A stretch of 64,000 bases of DNA. It comes from Alphaproteobacteria bacterium. Lineage in GTDB: Bacteria > Pseudomonadota > Alphaproteobacteria > UBA8366 > Aestuariispiraceae. Positions within the stretch are counted from its first letter, which is position 1, and every line of letters starts with the position of its first letter. The stretch is taken from assembly GCA_030065235.1 (NCBI GenBank), contig JASJDC010000003.1, forward strand, positions 124,001-188,000. Direction: 5' to 3'. Under the pieces are notes generated by a model, which worked only from the letters and a program-made list of their open reading frames with translations, did not search any database and was not told where the DNA came from. Shown piece after piece: positions 62,672 to 64,000 of the stretch. The position numbers and the translations under genes were made by a program.

Positions 62672-64000
62672 ATGGCGCTGAAGATATCAAGTGGCGAAGG
62701 AGCACAACCGGCCGAACCGGCGCCGAGCGCGGCCGGTATGGTGTCGGTGAAGGACCGCTACGACATCAGCATGAATGCGCCGCTGCCGGCCTTTGATACG
62801 CAGCCGGCCTTCGCCTACAAGGCGACGGCGCGCCGCGATAAACGCGATCTCATCGCCCTGATTTGCGATCCCAAACTGCCGCCGCGCATCGATCTGGTTC
62901 CGACGATGCAACAGCTGGATCAGTCAGGGACGCTCCGGGTCGTCGACTGGGATATTGTGGACTGGGCCCCGGAAAACCGACGCTGTCCCGTGATCCTGTT
63001 CGAACGCCCGAAGGGCGGGCGTGTGTTCGCGTCCAAGACCCAATCGCGGGCGCCGATCAGCGAAGATATGGTGACGCGGAATTTCCTGCATAACGTGGCG
63101 CCGACGCTGCATGACCTGCATCTCTTGAACGAGACGCACCGCGCGATCCGTCCTGAGAATCTATTTTTCGCCGATGAGAAGGAGACCCAGATCGTCCTGG
63201 GCGAATGCCTGTCTGCACCGCCCGCGGTCATGCAGCCTTTGGTGTGCGAGACGATTGAGAATTGCCTGGCCGCGCCGGGCGGGCGCGGCGAGGGATCCAA
63301 GCATCATGACATGTACTCGCTGGGCGTCTGCATTCTGGCGCTGCTGACCGGCGAGTATCCCTGCCTCACGATGTTGGACGATCAGTTGATCCGCGACAAA
63401 TTCGCGCTCGGCTCTTACGCGGCGGTCGTGCAACAGCATCGCGTCTCGTTGACCATGATGGAAGTGCTGCGCGGTCTGTTGAACGATGACATGAACGAGC
63501 GTTGGACGATCGACGACCTGGCGTTGTGGATCAATGGTCGGCGCCTGTCGCCGAAACAGCAGGTCCTGCCTGGCAAGGCGACCCGTCCGTTTGTCGTGAA
63601 CGATCAGGAATATCAGACCGCACGGGAACTGGCCTATGGTTTCTGGCGGCATTGGGATCACGCCGCCGAACCGATTACCGACGGCTCGCTGGACGGATGG
63701 TTGCGCCGAAGCTTGGGCGACGAAGCGAAAATCGAGGCGATCAATCTGGCGAAAGCCGCCGGCGAGGCCGATCAGGACCGTCTGGTCGCACGCGCCATAA
63801 TCGGATTGGACCCGGGCGGGCCGATCCGGATGCGCGCCTTGTCCACAACGGCCGGCGGGATGGGGGCCTTTATCGGCGTCTACGCCGACGATGCAGAGGC
63901 GAGAAAACTATTCGCGCAGGTTGTCACGATGGGCCTGACCGGCTTTTGGATGGAACAGCAGCTCGTCACGCGGCCGGAGAATGTTGTCGCCGCGGCGCGG
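62672..64000 (+). CDS. Protein-kinase-like protein, apparent pseudokinase (5' part only)
   Basis: An open frame of 443 codons from the ATG at 62672 to the window end with no stop. It carries a kinase-like fold: HRAIRPENLFF at residues 156-166 stands where a kinase has HRDxKPEN, and DMYSLGVCILALLTGEYP matches subdomain IX. The catalytic Asp of HRD is Ala (A158) and the DFG position reads GEC, so phosphotransfer is unlikely. A hydrophilic segment continues after about residue 300. It follows purA by 226 bp. How the protein ends is unknown. Confidence 0.7.
   Translation, partial: MALKISSGEGAQPAEPAPSAAGMVSVKDRYDISMNAPLPAFDTQPAFAYKATARRDKRDLIALICDPKLPPRIDLVPTMQQLDQSGTLRVVDWDIVDWAPENRRCPVILFERPKGGRVFASKTQSRAPISEDMVTRNFLHNVAPTLHDLHLLNETHRAIRPENLFFADEKETQIVLGECLSAPPAVMQPLVCETIENCLAAPGGRGEGSKHHDMYSLGVCILALLTGEYPCLTMLDDQLIRDKFALGSYAAVVQQHRVSLTMMEVLRGLLNDDMNERWTIDDLALWINGRRLSPKQQVLPGKATRPFVVNDQEYQTARELAYGFWRHWDHAAEPITDGSLDGWLRRSLGDEAKIEAINLAKAAGEADQDRLVARAIIGLDPGGPIRMRALSTTAGGMGAFIGVYADDAEARKLFAQVVTMGLTGFWMEQQLVTRPENVVAAAR

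Noticed and set aside
1-64000. CRISPR arrays, insertion sequences, prophage or rRNA genes
   Set aside because: No regular spaced repeats, transposase, integrase, phage structural genes or rRNA sequence were seen.

Overview
The window is high-GC DNA with tightly packed genes, many ATGA-type overlaps and very little non-coding sequence. Gene content and order suggest the chromosome of an alphaproteobacterium, possibly of the broad Rhodospirillales type. The clues are a short-form HisG with a separate HisZ encoded beside purA, the block hisG-hisD-UPF0262-tyrosine phosphatase-maf-RNase E/G-yacG-tRNA-Phe, and serC-serA upstream of hisZ-purA. I assigned the organism from this content only; there is no rRNA gene.

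Layout. 0.2-2.4 kb: malate synthase G. 2.4-8.2 kb (minus): a YunG-like protein, then an apparent acyl-CoA operon of an acyl-CoA dehydrogenase, an NDP-forming acyl-CoA synthetase, a CaiD-like enoyl-CoA hydratase and an FrhB/HCAR-type iron-sulfur flavoprotein. 8.3-10.9 kb (minus): the molybdate transporter modABC. 11-19.4 kb: a cupin, a class IV aminotransferase with a secreted esterase and a secreted unknown, a [2Fe-2S] ferredoxin and its reductase, a YcaQ-type glycosylase and the ABC-F ATPase Uup. 19.5-27.3 kb: gamma-glutamyltransferase, LysE exporter, FadH, a DAO-type oxidase, PhzF and LysR. 27.4-28.1 kb: a BrnT/BrnA toxin-antitoxin pair ending 7 bp from the 3' end of tRNA-Phe.

28.2-33.6 kb (minus): the conserved block yacG, rng, maf, phosphatase, UPF0262, hisD, hisG. 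33.6-35.4 kb: a divergent LysR/TauE pair of lower GC. 35.5-45.4 kb: dihydroorotase, haloalkane dehalogenase, YdcF, a small zinc-ribbon protein with a clear terminator, a DMT exporter, a 956-residue membrane ankyrin protein, folP-folK and a small XRE-like regulator. 45.4-51 kb (minus): a FAD-linked oxidase, a large acyl-CoA dehydrogenase, a secreted von Willebrand A protein and NhaA. 51-64 kb: Sua5, an orphan ParA-like ATPase, MaoC, an SLC13/TrkA-C permease, serC, serA, a TTC38-like TPR protein, hisZ, purA, and the first 443 codons of a pseudokinase that runs off the end.

Most of this is core metabolism: histidine (hisG, hisD, hisZ), serine (serC, serA), purine and pyrimidine (purA, pyrC), folate (folP, folK), molybdate uptake, fatty-acid and carnitine-type CoA chemistry, and tRNA t6A synthesis. 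I saw no insertion sequence, prophage, CRISPR array or known defence island. The least explained items are the membrane ankyrin protein, the pseudokinase downstream of purA, the CaiD-type operon with an NDP-forming ligase and an active-site Glu-to-Asp change, the RNase E/G paralogue without a zinc-link, and several inverted repeats placed like operators, of which the one at brnTA is the best supported.
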